The translations under genes and the position numbers were made by a program. The notes under the pieces were generated by a model. The model saw only the letters and a program-made list of their open reading frames with translations, had not been told where the DNA came from and did not search any database. From NCBI GenBank assembly GCA_003576855.1, contig QEVI01000003.1, positions 1-55,303 on the forward strand: DNA of 55,303 nucleotides, in the 5' to 3' direction. This DNA is from Planctomycetota bacterium. GTDB lineage: Bacteria > Planctomycetota > Planctomycetia > Pirellulales > Lacipirellulaceae. Every line of letters begins with the position of its first letter. Position 1 is the stretch's first letter. Positions 1 through 9,033 of this stretch are shown here, one piece after another.

Positions 1-378
1 GCGGAGCACCTCGGCCATGGTCACGCAGTCGTCGCGGAGGCGGCCGGAAGTTCCCTTGGAGCCTTCGATGACCTCGCTGTCCAGATGCCCCATGCCCGCC
101 TGGTGGGGATAGAGTCCCGTGAGCAGCGACGCCCGCGTCGGACTGCACCGCGCGGTGTTGTAGAACTGCGTGAAGCGGACGCCGCGGGCCGCTAGCGCAT
201 CGATGTTCGGCGTTGGAATCTCGCTGCCATAACAGCCGATATCGGAAAACCCCATGTCGTCTACCAGAATGATGACGACATTGGGACGGCCGCCTTCCTC
301 GGCGCCCGCGGCCGTGCGCAGACAGAGTGCTTCGACCGCGGTGAACAATCCTAGCACGAGGGCAATTCGCAGAACCAT
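1..378 (-). CDS. Sulfatase, N-terminal part (cut by window edge)
   Basis: This is the first 126 codons of a secreted sulfatase that runs off the left edge. The reading starts at an ATG at 376-378 with a hydrophobic signal peptide (residues 1-26). The typical alkaline-phosphatase-superfamily opening follows ([20 protein letters not shown]), whose Asp pair is a metal ligand. At residues 78-82 lies CSPTR, the C-x-P-x-R signature in which Cys is converted to formylglycine; LLTGLYPH follows it. Sulfatases of this family hydrolyse sulfate esters, in planctomycetes usually on algal or animal polysaccharides. The substrate cannot be told from this fragment. A second sulfatase lies at 7472-8860. Confidence 0.9.
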   Translation of the reverse strand, partial: MVLRIALVLGLFTAVEALCLRTAAGAEEGGRPNVVIILVDDMGFSDIGCYGSEIPTPNIDALAARGVRFTQFYNTARCSPTRASLLTGLYPHQAGMGHLDSEVIEGSKGTSGRLRDDCVTMAEVLR

Positions 379-527
379 GACGCCGCCTCACAGCCAAGAA
401 ACAAAAAAACATCGCCGTGGCGAAAGAGTCGCCCAGTGCCGTCAAGTGTACCAACGGCGCACGTCGACCGGGGCGGTGAATTAATATTCTGAAATGAGGA
501 CGCCCTCGCCATCGCCGCCAGGCGGCG

Positions 528-1583
528 TCACGTCGTCCCGCGCTCGCCGGCACGCCCGTTGGGTGAAATCCGGCTCTCGTACCGCCCGAAAACCATTCGG
601 CCAGCGCTGGTTTGAAGTACGCTGGTCACCAAGGCGCCAACGTTTTCGCCGATGTGCTCTCGCCCCCCCTCGATGACGACCATCGTGCCGTCTTCGAGAT
701 AGCCGACGCCCTGCCCAGCTTCCTCGCCCGGTTTGACAATCCGCACTTCGATCGTCTCCCCCGGCAGGAAGATCGGCTTTAGCGCGTTGCTCAGGTCATT
801 GAGATTGATGACTCCGACATTGTGCAGCCGCGCGACCTTGTTCAGGTTGTAATCGTTGGTAACGACTTTGCCTTCCAGGTGCTTGGCCAGCAACACGAGC
901 TTCTGATCGACCGGCTGCCCGGCGAACTGCGGCAACTCGCGATCGAACACCACCAGATCGACCTTCGGGTCGCTACGCAGCCGGTTGAGCAGGTCGAGTC
1001 CGCGCCGGCCGCGGCCCCGTTTGAGCTTGTCGCTTGAATCGGCCAGCGACTGCAGCTCCGCAATCACGAACTGCGGCATGATCAACTGGTTGTCGATGAT
1101 CCGCGTCTCGACGACGTCGGCGATCCGGCCGTCAATCACCACGCTGGTGTCCAGCACGTAGGGCTTCAACCCTTTGATTTCCTTGGCGAACTCGACGTAC
1201 GGAATGATGAACCGGAAGTCGTCCTTGGTCTGCAGCAGTACGCTGATGCACAGGTAGCACACGACCGTGGCCAACGCCAGCTTCGACCAATTCGAGGTCC
1301 AGGTGTTCGCGTTCGGCAGCAGCGGCGTAAGCGCCAACTGCAGCACATAGGTGAAGAACAGGCCAATCACCGCGCCGAAGTAGAACGCGGTGATCGTTTC
1401 CAGTCGTTTCCGCCGACTGGTGATATCGGCCGCCAGTACGCCGACCGCCGCCGCGATCACGCCCACAAAGCCGATCCACGGCAGCCAGCGGTTGTCGCCC
1501 CACAGCACGTCGGAGGTGGCGAACTGAAACCCCAGCGCGATCGCCACGGCCAAAAAGACGCAGCGCAGAATGACCAGTGCCAT
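528..1583 (-). CDS. Membrane-anchored PIN-TRAM domain protein (YacL-like)
   Basis: The protein has about 351 residues. Four hydrophobic segments occupy roughly residues 1-125. A PIN nuclease-like domain follows, beginning at VLDTSVVIDGRIAD, with further acidic residues in VIAELQ and VVTNDYNL that fit the PIN metal-binding set. The C-terminal 80 residues (GETIEVRIVKPGEEAGQGVG onward) match a TRAM RNA-binding domain. The order TM-PIN-TRAM is that of Bacillus YacL and related proteins. RNase activity is assumed from the fold, and its RNA target is unknown. I chose the ATG at 1583 because the 12 residues upstream (start at 1619) look non-conserved and the hydrophobic segment begins right after this Met. 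No strong Shine-Dalgarno is visible. Confidence 0.87.
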   Translation of the reverse strand: MALVILRCVFLAVAIALGFQFATSDVLWGDNRWLPWIGFVGVIAAAVGVLAADITSRRKRLETITAFYFGAVIGLFFTYVLQLALTPLLPNANTWTSNWSKLALATVVCYLCISVLLQTKDDFRFIIPYVEFAKEIKGLKPYVLDTSVVIDGRIADVVETRIIDNQLIMPQFVIAELQSLADSSDKLKRGRGRRGLDLLNRLRSDPKVDLVVFDRELPQFAGQPVDQKLVLLAKHLEGKVVTNDYNLNKVARLHNVGVINLNDLSNALKPIFLPGETIEVRIVKPGEEAGQGVGYLEDGTMVVIEGGREHIGENVGALVTSVLQTSAGRMVFGRYESRISPNGRAGERGTT

Positions 1584-1800
1584 AGGAACTTCGCGAACTG
1601 GGCAAAAACACGGAGCCACCGCCGCCGCCCCGGAGCCATGCGCCCGGACGGCCCTCGGCCACGCCGCGGTAATAGCTTCCCCCGCCTCTCAATTCTAACA
1701 GCGCCGCGGCGCTGCACCAACCAGCGCGCCGCCCTGTCGACGGCCAAATGGCGGCGGCATCCGCCCGGCGAAACGACTGGCCGAGCCCCCCGCGGGCTGG

Positions 1801-2901
1801 CTATCCCAGCGTCATTTGATCGTATTGTTCCAGCGCGTAGCGATCGGTCATCGCCGCGAGAAAGTCCCCCGCCGCCCGCGACAAGCCCTCGCGCTGCGCG
1901 ACGCCATGGTACTTCGTCGGCAGCCGCGCCGGGTCGTTGACGAGGGCCGTGTACATCGCCCGCAGTGCGCCGCCTGCATACGCCCGTTGCTCGAGCACCA
2001 GCGGATGCCGATACACGCGGTCGAAAAGCAACCGCTGCAATTCGGTCTTTTGCTCATTCAACTCCGAGGAATTTCGAACCAACGCACGTTCCAGGGCGAG
2101 CGCCTCGGCGGCGCTCGCCGGCGCGGCGTTCGCCAGCCGGCGCCGCGAGCTGGCGATGAGGTCGCTGACGCAAACGTCGATCAGCTCATGCACCGCGGCG
2201 CGGCGAAATTGCTCCTCGTCGAGCGCCGCATATCGCTGCCGCGCGCGGCGCGCCGCGGTGCGCCACAGCGCTGCGTCGTCCAAATCGCCCGCGCGCAGCA
2301 TTCCCAGTTCCACGGAGTCGTCCGCATCGTGCGCGTTGTAGGCGATGCTGTCGGCCGCATCGACGGCCTGCACCTCCAGCAGCCGCCCGCCGGCGGCCTC
2401 CGTGCGCGACCGGTGAGTTCGCCAGCGCTGTCCGTCGAGGATTTCGCGAGACAGATTCAGCCCGGGGAAGCCCGGATACCGCGTCTCCAGCAGTTCCACC
2501 AGCCTCAGCGCCTGCTGGTTGTGGTTGAACCCCCCGCATGCCGACAGGCACTCGTTGAGCACGTCTTCGCCGGCATGCCCGAACGGCGGGTGCCCGATGT
2601 CATGCGCCAGCGCCAGCGCCTCGATCAGGTCCTCGTTCAAGCGCAGCGTGCGTCCCACCGTGCGGGCGATCGACGCCACTTCCAGCGTATGCGTCAACCG
2701 AGAGCGGTGATAGTCTCCCATCGCGCCGGTGAACACTTGCGTCTTGTGCGCCAGGCGCCGAAACGCGCTGGAATGGACGATCCGGTCCCGGTCGCGCTGA
2801 TACGGGCCGCGATACGGGTGGTCCGGCTCGGCATAGAGCCGGCCGGCCGTCGCGGCGTCGTCCATCGCATAAGGCGCCAGGGAAGAACGCGGATTAGACA
2901 T
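1801..2901 (-). CDS. dgt: dGTPase-like HD-domain triphosphohydrolase
   Basis: This 366-residue protein has the HD metal-binding pattern of deoxyguanosinetriphosphate triphosphohydrolases. H71 lies in RLTHTLEVASIARTVGR, H100-D101 in ALAHDIGHPPFGHAGE, and a later Asp in DSIAYNAHDADD. The N-terminal RDRDRIVHSSAFRRLAHKTQVF is also characteristic. The family cleaves dNTPs to the deoxynucleoside plus tripolyphosphate and takes part in dNTP pool control. The length fits the shorter (type 2) Dgt-like subgroup rather than the about 505-residue E. coli Dgt, so the substrate may not be strictly dGTP. The start is the ATG at 2901; no clear ribosome binding site precedes it. Confidence 0.9.
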   Translation of the reverse strand: MSNPRSSLAPYAMDDAATAGRLYAEPDHPYRGPYQRDRDRIVHSSAFRRLAHKTQVFTGAMGDYHRSRLTHTLEVASIARTVGRTLRLNEDLIEALALAHDIGHPPFGHAGEDVLNECLSACGGFNHNQQALRLVELLETRYPGFPGLNLSREILDGQRWRTHRSRTEAAGGRLLEVQAVDAADSIAYNAHDADDSVELGMLRAGDLDDAALWRTAARRARQRYAALDEEQFRRAAVHELIDVCVSDLIASSRRRLANAAPASAAEALALERALVRNSSELNEQKTELQRLLFDRVYRHPLVLEQRAYAGGALRAMYTALVNDPARLPTKYHGVAQREGLSRAAGDFLAAMTDRYALEQYDQMTLG

Positions 2902-2932
2902 GGTCTATTGCAAGTTGCGCCGCCGCGGGGTG

Positions 2933-3056
2933 GCTTGCAGCGCGGGCTTTGCCCGGGGGTCGCTGACCAGCGGAGCTGGGTTTGTCCTTTTGGAGAGCTA
3001 CCCCCGGCCAAAGGCCGGGGCTGCAGGGGCTCGTTGGCGGCGCGGTCGTCAATAAT
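2933..3056 (-). repeat. Dispersed double-hairpin intergenic repeat, copy 1
   Basis: Read on the minus strand, this stretch matches 15329-15450 on the plus strand over most of its length. One hairpin has an 8-bp stem (3002-3009 with 3013-3020, loop AAA). A second, shorter hairpin (2943-2947 with 2951-2955, loop TTT) lies about 50 bases further on. Between copies, the first stem keeps pairing despite a base change: CCCC/GGGG here against CCTC/GAGG in copy 2. The repeat sits between the dGTPase-like and HIT genes and encodes no plausible protein. It resembles REP/BIME-type elements in design, but the family was not identified. Confidence 0.7.
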
Positions 3057-3129
3057 AACCCCCGGAGGTCCCCTCCATCGAAGGCGACAAAGTATCCTTG
3101 GGGCTCGCGGGCCATCCGCCCGCCTGGGC

Positions 3130-3669
3130 TCAATCTTCAACGACGGCCTGCCACAGCGCTTCGAGCGATTGGGAGATCACGCGGGCGTCCGCCGTCACGG
3201 GCATGAAGTTGGCGTCCCCCTGCCATCGCGGCACGAGATGCCAATGCAAATGTCCCGGTACGCCGGCGCCAGCCACGCGACCCAAGTTCAGACCAATGTT
3301 GAACCCCTCGGCCCGAATCAACTCGCTGAGCCGCACGGTAAAGTGCACCAGCGTCCGAGCGGCTTCCAAATGCTCATCGTCTGACAGCTCGTGAAACGCA
3401 CCGACGTGTCGCCGCGGCGCCAGCAGCAGATGACCGTTGTTGTACGGGTAGCGATTAAGCAGCGTCACCGTCCGCTCGCCCGTTCGCACCACCAGGCTCT
3501 CGCGGCGGGCCGCCGCTTCATCAGCGTACTGGGCCGCCGCTCGGCAGAGGAAGCAGTGCCGGTCGGCCCCGTCGAGCCAAGCCGAGGGCTCGGCGGCCGC
3601 TCCGGCGGCGCCTCCATCGCCGGCGATATACGCCATCCGCCACGGCGCCCAAATACGCTTCTGGTCCAT
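3130..3669 (-). CDS. HIT family hydrolase/phosphorylase
   Basis: The protein has 179 residues. It carries the histidine triad H-x-H-x-H at 140-144 (GHLHWHLVPRW) and the opening DQKRIWAPWRMAYIAG. Both are typical of the bacterial HIT subgroup containing mycobacterial Ap4A phosphorylase (Rv2613c). A CxxC-type pair near 39-42 (HCFLC) is common in this group and may bind zinc. Members act on dinucleoside polyphosphates or nucleoside phosphoramidates through a His-AMP intermediate. The exact substrate is not decided here. The ATG at 3669 is preceded by AGGGAG at good spacing. It is the last gene of a minus-strand run, and scpA diverges from it. Confidence 0.9.
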   Translation of the reverse strand: MDQKRIWAPWRMAYIAGDGGAAGAAAEPSAWLDGADRHCFLCRAAAQYADEAAARRESLVVRTGERTVTLLNRYPYNNGHLLLAPRRHVGAFHELSDDEHLEAARTLVHFTVRLSELIRAEGFNIGLNLGRVAGAGVPGHLHWHLVPRWQGDANFMPVTADARVISQSLEALWQAVVED

Positions 3670-3839
3670 TCGCGCATCTCCCTGGTGCTAGCGGCCGATG
3701 GGCCCCCCAGGTCACCGGCCGGCGGCTAGTTTCAATTAACGCCGCATCGCTTTCGCCGCGGCGGCGGCCTGACCTAGCCGTCATCCCGCCGACTCGCCAT
3801 AATCCCGCCGACCCTAAAGTCCGCCGATGTTGTAGCCCC

Positions 3840-4598
3840 ATGCGTTTCCGCGTTCAACTCGACATGTACGCCGGTCCCTTGGACCTGTTGTTATACCTTG
3901 TCAAACGCAATGAATTGGAAATCCTAGAAATCCCCATTGCGCGGGTCGCCGACCAGTATCTGGAAGTCCTGGCGGTCATTGAGCAGATCGACGTCGACGC
4001 GGTGGGCGACTTCCTCGAAGTCGCCACGCAGCTCATGGAAATCAAGTCGCGGATGATGCTTCCGCGGCATGAGGACATCGAAGAAGAGCCGCTCGATGAT
4101 CCCCGCCACGAGCTTGTCCAACGCCTGCTCGACTACAAACGCTACAAGGAAGCCGCCTCGCTGCTCGAAGAGCGGGCTCGCGATTGGCAACTCCGCTACG
4201 CGCGCCGCGTCGATGATCTGGAGGCCGGCCTCGCAAGCCCCGCGACGCAACCGATCGCCGAAGTGGAAATCTGGGACCTGGTGAGCGCGTTCAGCCGGGT
4301 CATGCGCGAGAAATCGCCCGACCGCGCCGCAAAAATCCGCTACGACGACACGCCCATCGAAGTCCACATGCAGCGCATCGCCGAGCGCATCGCCGCCGAG
4401 GGCCGCTTCGCCTTCAGCACGCTGTTTGAACCGGGCATGCACCGCTCGCGCATGGTGGGGCTGTTCCTGGCGCTGTTGGAACTCGTTCGCCACGCCAAAG
4501 CCCGCTGCCAGCAAGAAGACGTCTTCGCTGAAATCTGGATCCTGCCGCCGGCGGCGCCCTCGGAAGCGAATAGCCCAGCCGCCGCCGCGGCGGCATGA
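3840..4598 (+). CDS. scpA: Segregation and condensation protein A
   Basis: This 252-residue kleisin has the ScpA N-terminal signature [20 protein letters not shown], then [14 protein letters not shown] and [18 protein letters not shown]. The C-terminal winged-helix part ([17 protein letters not shown]) would contact SMC heads. ScpA bridges the SMC dimer and recruits ScpB in the chromosome-organising condensin complex. No scpB or smc lies in the window. The length matches the family apart from an Ala-rich tail. The ATG at 3840 has no obvious Shine-Dalgarno. Confidence 0.93.
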   Translation: MRFRVQLDMYAGPLDLLLYLVKRNELEILEIPIARVADQYLEVLAVIEQIDVDAVGDFLEVATQLMEIKSRMMLPRHEDIEEEPLDDPRHELVQRLLDYKRYKEAASLLEERARDWQLRYARRVDDLEAGLASPATQPIAEVEIWDLVSAFSRVMREKSPDRAAKIRYDDTPIEVHMQRIAERIAAEGRFAFSTLFEPGMHRSRMVGLFLALLELVRHAKARCQQEDVFAEIWILPPAAPSEANSPAAAAAA

Positions 4599-4801
4599 AT
4601 CGGGCGCACTTGCAGTCGAGGCGGCAGGCGCCCTGGCCCGACGGCGCGACGCGCCGCAGCAAACGTCGCTCCAGTCGCAAACGAGCCCCGGCGTCGCGTA
4701 CGCCGCCGCATCCCGGCACGCCGCCGGCGCGGGCATCTCATCTCCGACCATCGCGGCCGCCCGTCCTTCCGCATGCTGCCAGCGGTCCGTACACTAGTAC
4801 G

Positions 4802-5641
4802 ATGATCGACAATGCCCCCGTCAAGACCGTCCAGCACGGCAATCTGACCATCGAGGGGTATTCCCGCGCGGCGGTCCAGTCCTATTGGCGGTTTCCCGAG
4901 CTCAGCCTCGGATTCGACCTCGGCGGCCAGCCTTGGGGCTTTATGGGCACCGAGACCTGGTTCGTCACCCACGGCCACCTCGACCACGTCGCCGCGCTGC
5001 CGGTGTACGTGGCCCGCCGTCGGATGATGAAGATGGCGCCGCCGGTCATCTACGCACCCGTCGAGACGATCGAACCGATTCAGCAGGTCATCAAGAGCTT
5101 CATTCGCCTCGATCGCGGCCGCATGCCCTGCGACCTGCGGGGGCTGCAGCCTGGCGACGAGGTCGGGCTTTCCCGCGAACTGGTCGTCACCGCCAGCGCC
5201 ATGAAGCACACGGTGCCGTCGCTCGGTTACGTCGTCTGGGACCGTCGCCATAAGCTGAAGGCCGAGTATCGAGAGCTCGCCGGCGAGCAGATTCGCGATC
5301 TCCGCCTGGCGGGGACGGAGGTGACCGAAGAGGTCCGCGTGCCGCTCGTGGCCTATGCGGGCGACACGGCGCCGGCCGGGCTCGACGCTTGCCCGGCAAT
5401 GTACGACGCCAAGATTCTTATCGCCGAGATGACGTTCGTCGCGCCGGAGCACCGCAAGGAAAAGATCCACAAGTTCGGCCATATGCACCTAGACGACTTC
5501 GTCGAGCGGCGCGGGCGTTTCCGGAACGAGCTGGTAATCGCCGCCCACCTCAGCACCCGCTACGGCGGCCCGGTGGTCGAACGCATGGTACGCAAAGCGC
5601 TTCCCGATATGCTCGGCGGTCGCCTCATGTTGTGGCTGTAG
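4802..5641 (+). CDS. Metallo-beta-lactamase-fold hydrolase, RNase Z-like
   Basis: The protein has 279 residues from the ATG at 4802. HGHLDH at 57-62 is the H-x-H-x-D-H zinc motif. Further ligand candidates are in [20 protein letters not shown] and [10 protein letters not shown]. Overall it resembles the RNase Z/ElaC branch, possibly a tRNA 3'-processing enzyme, but other MBL hydrolases share the core. The same frame is open back to an ATG overlapping the scpA stop (4595). That extension is a basic, low-complexity stretch with no fold, so I rejected it. A -10-like TACACT sits about 8 bases upstream of the chosen ATG, so the message could be almost leaderless. Confidence 0.85.
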   Translation: MIDNAPVKTVQHGNLTIEGYSRAAVQSYWRFPELSLGFDLGGQPWGFMGTETWFVTHGHLDHVAALPVYVARRRMMKMAPPVIYAPVETIEPIQQVIKSFIRLDRGRMPCDLRGLQPGDEVGLSRELVVTASAMKHTVPSLGYVVWDRRHKLKAEYRELAGEQIRDLRLAGTEVTEEVRVPLVAYAGDTAPAGLDACPAMYDAKILIAEMTFVAPEHRKEKIHKFGHMHLDDFVERRGRFRNELVIAAHLSTRYGGPVVERMVRKALPDMLGGRLMLWL

Positions 5642-5767
5642 CCGCCGAGCCGCGCCTGATTAGTACGCCGGCGCCGGCCTGCGAGCCGCGGCGTTCATCT
5701 CCGAACACCGCCGGCTCGCAAACCGCGGCGCTGCGAGATACCATAGCGACGTCGCCCCCCCGTTTCC

Positions 5768-5820
5768 CAGCATCCAGCATCCAGCATCCAGCATCCAGCA
5801 TCCAGCATCCAGCATCCAGC
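5768..5820. repeat. Heptanucleotide tandem array (CAGCATC)7
   Basis: Seven exact 7-bp units CAGCATC plus a partial eighth end 19 bases before the ATG of the FAD oxidoreductase gene. The array lies in the 5' untranslated region. A change in copy number would alter the spacing of any upstream promoter but not the reading frame. A second heptamer array with a different unit is at 42038-42093. Confidence 0.95.
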
Positions 5821-5839
5821 ACTCGCCAGAGACCAAACC

Positions 5840-7465
5840 ATGCTCCGCACCGCCATCGTCGTCGCACTTTGCTTCGCCGCGCCAGCCGCCGCCGCCACGC
5901 ACACCGCCGATATCGTCGTGTATGGCGGAACTAGCGCCGGCGTCGCCGCCGCGGTGCAAGCTGCCCGCATGGGCAAAAGCGTGGTCCTCGTGTCGCCAGA
6001 ACGCCGCATTGGCGGCATGACCGTCAACGGCCTCGGCGCCACCGATAGCGGCGATAAACGGGTCATCGGCGGCATTGCCTTGGAGTTCTATAAACGCCTC
6101 AAGACGCACTACGACGACCCGGCCGCCTGGAAGCTTGTCCGCCGCGAGGACTACGCCGACTGGCGGCCCGGCGCCCCCGCCATCTGGCGTTTTGAACCGC
6201 ACGTGGCCCAGGAGCTGTTCGAGACGATGCTCCGCGAAGCGAAGGTCCAGGTCCTCCGCCAGCAGCGCCTCGTCCGCGACCATCAGCGCGGCGTCTCGAA
6301 GGACGGCCAGCGCATTACGGCCATGCGCCTCGAACCCTCCGGCGACCAGTGCCGCGGTCACGTCTACATCGACGCCACCTACGAGGGCGATTTGATGGCC
6401 GAAGCCGGCGTCTCCTACCACGTCGGCCGCGAAAGCAACGACGCTTACGGCGAAACGCTCAACGGCGTGCAGCCGGCGCTGAACGTCAAGAACCACCGCT
6501 TCGAAGTCCCGGTCGATCCGTACGTTACGCCGGGCAATCCGGAGAGCGGCCTCTGCTGGGGCGTGCACGATGAGCCGTTGGCTGCTACCGGCGAAGGCGA
6601 TCACCGCATCCAGGCCTACTGCTTCCGCATGTGCATGAGCAACGTTCCGGAAAACAGCACGCCGTTCGCCAAGCCCGCCGACTACGACGAAGCCCGCTAC
6701 GAGCTGCTGCTTCGCAACTTCGAAGCCGGCGACCTCCGCGTGCCGTTCCACCCGCTGATGATGCCTAACGGCAAGACCGACACGAACAACCTGGGAGCGT
6801 TCTCGACCGACAACATCGGCATGAACTACGGCTACCCGGAAGCCAGCTACGCCGATCGCGAGCGGATCGAGCGCGAGCATCTCAGCTATCAACAAGGCCT
6901 CATGTGGACGCTGGCCAATCATCCGCGCGTGCCCGCGAAGGTTCGCGAGCACATGCAGCAATGGGGCCTCGCCCGCGACGAATTCACCGACAACGGCAAT
7001 TGGCCCACGGAAATGTACGTCCGCGAGGCTCGCCGCATGATGGGCCAATACGTCGTTACCGAACACGACGTGCGGTCGCGGCGCGTCGCCGAAGACTCCG
7101 TCGGCATGGGCTCGTACAACATGGATTCCCACAACTGTCAGCGCTACGTCGACCCCAGCGGCCACGCGCAGAACGAGGGAGACGTGCAGGAATCCCCCGG
7201 CGGCCCATACGTGATCAGCTATCGAGCGCTCGTGCCCAAGCGCGGCGAAGTCCACAACCTCATCGTGCCAGTCTGCCTGAGCGCCTCCCACATCGCCTAC
7301 GGCTCGATCCGCATGGAACCGGTGTTCATGATCCTCGGCCAATCCGCGGCAACGGCCGCCGGCCAGGCTATCGACGCCAACGCCAGCGTGCAGGACGTCG
7401 ACTACGCCAAGCTCCGCGAGCGCCTGCTTGCCGACGGGCAGGTGTTGCAGAGGCCAGGCAAGTAG
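5840..7465 (+). CDS. Secreted FAD-dependent oxidoreductase
   Basis: The protein has 541 residues with a signal peptide (about 1-19, cut after an Ala run). An FAD dinucleotide-binding fold begins at ADIVVYGGTSAGVAAAVQAA. RRIGGMTVNGLGATD and IDATYEGDLMAEAGV are hallmarks of the FAD_oxidored (PF12831-type) family that is abundant in planctomycetes. Such proteins are often mislabelled xanthan lyase. Their substrates are unknown, though they are frequently found with sulfatases and sugar oxidoreductases, as here. The C-terminal segment GSIRMEPVFMILGQSAATAAG is the usual FAD-proximal helix of the family. The ATG at 5840 follows a weak AGAGACC. Confidence 0.88.
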   Translation: MLRTAIVVALCFAAPAAAATHTADIVVYGGTSAGVAAAVQAARMGKSVVLVSPERRIGGMTVNGLGATDSGDKRVIGGIALEFYKRLKTHYDDPAAWKLVRREDYADWRPGAPAIWRFEPHVAQELFETMLREAKVQVLRQQRLVRDHQRGVSKDGQRITAMRLEPSGDQCRGHVYIDATYEGDLMAEAGVSYHVGRESNDAYGETLNGVQPALNVKNHRFEVPVDPYVTPGNPESGLCWGVHDEPLAATGEGDHRIQAYCFRMCMSNVPENSTPFAKPADYDEARYELLLRNFEAGDLRVPFHPLMMPNGKTDTNNLGAFSTDNIGMNYGYPEASYADRERIEREHLSYQQGLMWTLANHPRVPAKVREHMQQWGLARDEFTDNGNWPTEMYVREARRMMGQYVVTEHDVRSRRVAEDSVGMGSYNMDSHNCQRYVDPSGHAQNEGDVQESPGGPYVISYRALVPKRGEVHNLIVPVCLSASHIAYGSIRMEPVFMILGQSAATAAGQAIDANASVQDVDYAKLRERLLADGQVLQRPGK

Positions 7466-7471
7466 TGCCGC

Positions 7472-8860
7472 TCACTCCTTCACGAACTTGAAGCGCTGGC
7501 TATCGACGTGCGCTTCCCGCATGATCGCGCTCATTCGCTCGACAATCTCCGGATGGTCGCCGGCGACGTTATGCTTCTCGCCGAGGTCGTCGCCCAGATG
7601 ATAAAGCTCGATCGGCCCTTCGTACGCCGTCTGCACATCCAGCCGCACGCCCTTCCAATCGCCTTGCCGCACCGCCTGCTTACCGCCTTGTTCATAAAAC
7701 TCCCAATACAGGTAGTCGTGGCGTTTCTGCTCGTTGCTGCGGCCTAGCAGCGTCGGGGCGTAGGAGATGCCGTCGGTATCGGCGGGCGTCGCGGCGCCGG
7801 CGATCTCGCACGCCGTCGGCACGAAGTCCCAGAACGCCGAAACATGGTCGGTCGTTTCGCCGGCGGCGATGTGCTGCGGCCACCAGGCAATGAGCGGCAC
7901 GCGAATGCCGCCCTCGTACAAATCCCGCTTGCCTCCGCGGAGCGGGCCGTTGGAGTCGAAATAGTCGCGGCTCCAGCCCCCTTCGCTCATGCCGCCGTTG
8001 TCGCTGCTGAAAAGCACCAGCGTGTTTTCTTCGATTCCCAGCTCGCGCAGCTTTCCCAGCACCTGGCCCACGGCGTGATCCAGATGCGCGATCATGCCGG
8101 CGAACGTCGCCTTAGGGTTCGGCTCTGGGCGATAATGATTGCCCGGAAACGGCACTTCCTGGAACTTGCCCAAGAACGGCTCTTTCCACTTCGCCGGCAC
8201 GTTGAGATCGGCGTGCGGCTGCGTCATCGACAGGTGCAGAAAGAACGGCCCGTCCCGGTGCGATTCGACGTAGCGCAGCGCGTCTTCTAGAAACAGGTCT
8301 GGAGAATAGCTATCGCCTTCGAAGCCGTCGTTGTTGGCGTAGCGCACCCGCTCGCCGTTTCGCCACAACCACTTGGGATAGTAACGATGGGCCGCGCCGT
8401 GATCGACGTAGCCGAAGAAATGGTCGAAACCTTTCTTATTGGGATGGCTGCCGTCCTCCGTGCGGCAGGACAGGCCGCTCTTGCCGATAAGAGCCGTGTG
8501 ATAACGTGCGTTTTTGAGCAAGCGCGCGACGGAGATGTCCTGCGGGTCGGGTCGGAACGCGATATTGCCGTTGGCCCGCTGGTACACGTGCCCGGTGTGC
8601 TGCCCCGCCAGCAGGCAGGCCCGCGAGGGCGCACAGACCGTGCTTCCAGCGTAATGCTGCGTAAACCGCAGGCCCTCGGCCGCCATCCGATCGAGGCAGG
8701 GCGTTTGGAAATTCTTCTGCCCGTAGCAACTGAGGTCGCCATACCCCAGGTCATCGGCCAGGATAAAAATGATGTTCGGTTTCTCCGCGGCGCGAGCGTC
8801 GATCCCCATGAAGGTCCACGTCGCGAATTCCGCCACAGCCAGCAGCAATGCTCTCAGCAT
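7472..8860 (-). CDS. Secreted sulfatase
   Basis: The protein has 462 residues. A signal peptide (1-25) precedes KPNIIFILADDLGYGDLSCYG, with metal ligands D36-D37. CAPSR at 76-80 contains the Cys that becomes formylglycine, followed by LLAGQHTGH. Downstream are HLSMTQPHADLNVP and LVLFSSDNGGMSEGG, where Asp-Asn is the usual second metal pair. GGKRDLYEGGIRVPLIAWWP is a common sulfatase motif. It belongs to the S1 type and probably cleaves sulfate from a glycan in the periplasm. I chose the ATG at 8860, just before the signal peptide; the longer reading from 9031 adds a basic, uncharacteristic stretch. The convergent FAD oxidoreductase ends 6 bases away. Confidence 0.93.
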   Translation of the reverse strand: MLRALLLAVAEFATWTFMGIDARAAEKPNIIFILADDLGYGDLSCYGQKNFQTPCLDRMAAEGLRFTQHYAGSTVCAPSRACLLAGQHTGHVYQRANGNIAFRPDPQDISVARLLKNARYHTALIGKSGLSCRTEDGSHPNKKGFDHFFGYVDHGAAHRYYPKWLWRNGERVRYANNDGFEGDSYSPDLFLEDALRYVESHRDGPFFLHLSMTQPHADLNVPAKWKEPFLGKFQEVPFPGNHYRPEPNPKATFAGMIAHLDHAVGQVLGKLRELGIEENTLVLFSSDNGGMSEGGWSRDYFDSNGPLRGGKRDLYEGGIRVPLIAWWPQHIAAGETTDHVSAFWDFVPTACEIAGAATPADTDGISYAPTLLGRSNEQKRHDYLYWEFYEQGGKQAVRQGDWKGVRLDVQTAYEGPIELYHLGDDLGEKHNVAGDHPEIVERMSAIMREAHVDSQRFKFVKE

Positions 8861-9033
8861 GATGATCAAGTCCCAACGATTGCAGCCTAAAACTACAGCC
8901 AGCCGTGGCCGCCCAACCTGTGGCCGCGTTTCTCCGAAACGCAGATGACTCGCCACAGCAAGGCCCAAAGCAGACACGTGTTTCCGCCGGGGCCTTCCTC
9001 TCCCATGCGAGCGTCGGCGACGGTCGCCCAAGA

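Noticed and set aside
4595-4801. Earlier start of the MBL hydrolase overlapping the scpA stop
   Set aside because: The added 69 residues are basic, low-complexity and unlike the family; the fold begins at 4802.
5660-7342. Long minus-strand frame opposite the FAD oxidoreductase
   Set aside because: Antisense shadow caused by high GC; the plus strand has a signal peptide and FAD motifs.
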